Positions 46,158-46,663 of a stretch of 46,663 bases of DNA are shown piece by piece. A program made the translations under genes and the position numbers. Source of the stretch: Campylobacterales bacterium (GTDB lineage Bacteria; Campylobacterota; Campylobacteria; Campylobacterales; QNZT01); contig JAJRSK010000050.1 in assembly GCA_024278835.1 (NCBI GenBank), positions 1-46,663 of the forward strand, in the 5' to 3' direction. A model generated the notes under the pieces. It did no database searches and was not told where the DNA came from. It saw only the letters and a list, made by a program, of their open reading frames with translations. The number at the start of each line of letters is the position of its first letter. Position 1 is the first letter of the stretch.

Positions 46158-46663
46158 GTCTGCCCCTTTTTGTCTAGTAAATTATCAATTTCTTCTTCAT
46201 TGATATGTATCTCCTCCTCAAGGTTTTTGATATCACCACTTCTGTCTATCAAGATGACTTCCGCCATTTGTATGAGGTTTTGGCTTATATTGTAAGCATA
46301 AGTGCTGTCATTCATAAGTGATGTTGCCATCTCATTGGTGATAAGTTGATTTCTGATTAACTCATCCAAGGTACCGTTAGCCAAGATATCATATCTTTGT
46401 GCGTGTATTTTAGCCTTTGATAATAACAAAATGATAACATCTTCTTCCTCTGTGGTAGCAATGATATGGATATTTCTTAATAGCTCTGCTAAGCCTATTT
46501 TGATTTTGTCATACTGTTCTTTTATCTTTTTATTGGAACTTGATTGATACTTTATCAAGTTTTTTTGCAGGTGTTTAGTCCCTTTGACCGCTTCAACGAT
46601 ATTCCTATTTGCTAATTTTATTTTATACAACTCTTCGATGTCATCATGTGGCATCTTGGCTTG
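46154..46663 (-). CDS. C-terminal part of a probable Na/Pi cotransporter (PhoU-like region)
   Basis: The frame is open to the window end, so only the C-terminal 170 residues are seen. They are all-helical and charged: IVEAVKGTKHLQKNLIKYQ, IHIIATTEEEDVIILLLS, and ITNEMATSLMNDSTYAYNI. This pattern resembles the PhoU-like tail of NptA/YjbB-type sodium-phosphate cotransporters (PF02690 family), whose membrane part would lie outside the window. No membrane helix is present in the visible part, so the identification is tentative. Confidence 0.5.
   Translation of the reverse strand, partial: QAKMPHDDIEELYKIKLANRNIVEAVKGTKHLQKNLIKYQSSSNKKIKEQYDKIKIGLAELLRNIHIIATTEEEDVIILLLSKAKIHAQRYDILANGTLDELIRNQLITNEMATSLMNDSTYAYNISQNLIQMAEVILIDRSGDIKNLEEEIHINEEEIDNLLDKKGQT

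Overview
The window comes from the chromosome of an AT-rich, sulfur-metabolising member of the Campylobacterota, most like the Sulfurovum/Sulfurimonas group. Pointers are the long TrmB form, a histidine kinase whose H-box reads HIAHQWRQPL, a group II/III truncated haemoglobin, a FccB-like flavoprotein, a pentahaem cytochrome c, and a phosphagen (arginine) kinase of a kind reported from a few marine bacteria. The genus is an inference.

Layout. 1-1903: the 3' end of aspS, then adk and a CinA-like gene. 1882-15048, almost all on the minus strand: amidase, NPD-family dioxygenase, tyrS, spoT, rpoZ, pyrH, an EnvC-like amidase activator, ftsX, ftsE, trmB, a four-FN3 lipoprotein and a RluD-type pseudouridine synthase. 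15084-21249, plus strand: rodA, tRNA(CAU), a two-component pair whose kinase carries four CBS domains, argB, a 72-residue unknown protein and arginine kinase. 21332-32203 is mixed housekeeping and sulfur or redox genes: thioesterase, DUF188, FccB-like protein, YheT hydrolase, RhlE, YeiH with a divergent LysR regulator, pentahaem cytochrome, a secreted CotH-kinase protein and DUF2238. 32311-35583 is an accessory patch: a KAP P-loop NTPase broken by one in-frame stop, a WD-like partner and a DUF4160/DUF2442 pair. 35586-40169 holds a FAD oxidoreductase, globin, membrane-fusion-like protein, molybdopterin oxidoreductase and glycine-zipper lipoprotein. 40265-42297 is a second accessory patch: a HipB-like repressor, an Abi/UG-type reverse transcriptase, and a decayed hipA N-terminus. 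42410-46663: PAP2 phosphatase, mutY with an unusual catalytic-site residue, a small unknown protein, leuA, and a probable Na/Pi cotransporter end.

Three things stand out. First, the perfect palindrome TATCATGATA occurs 27 times by hand count against well under one expected, inside genes (as Tyr-His-Asp or Ile-Met-Ile) and between them, like a HIP1-type highly iterated palindrome. Second, a reverse transcriptase gene sits exactly between hipB and the start codon of a now broken hipA, with a clear operator in front. Third, two accessory cassettes are bracketed by direct repeats that copy the 3' end of a neighbouring gene: 18 bp of argB around the arginine kinase cassette, and 67 bp of the FAD oxidoreductase around the DUF4160/DUF2442 pair.

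Working links: FtsE, FtsX, the EnvC-like activator and the AmiC-type amidase form a complete septal peptidoglycan-splitting module. ArgB and arginine kinase sit on one transcript, joining arginine synthesis to a phosphoarginine energy buffer. All positions and counts were read by eye and no database search was run.
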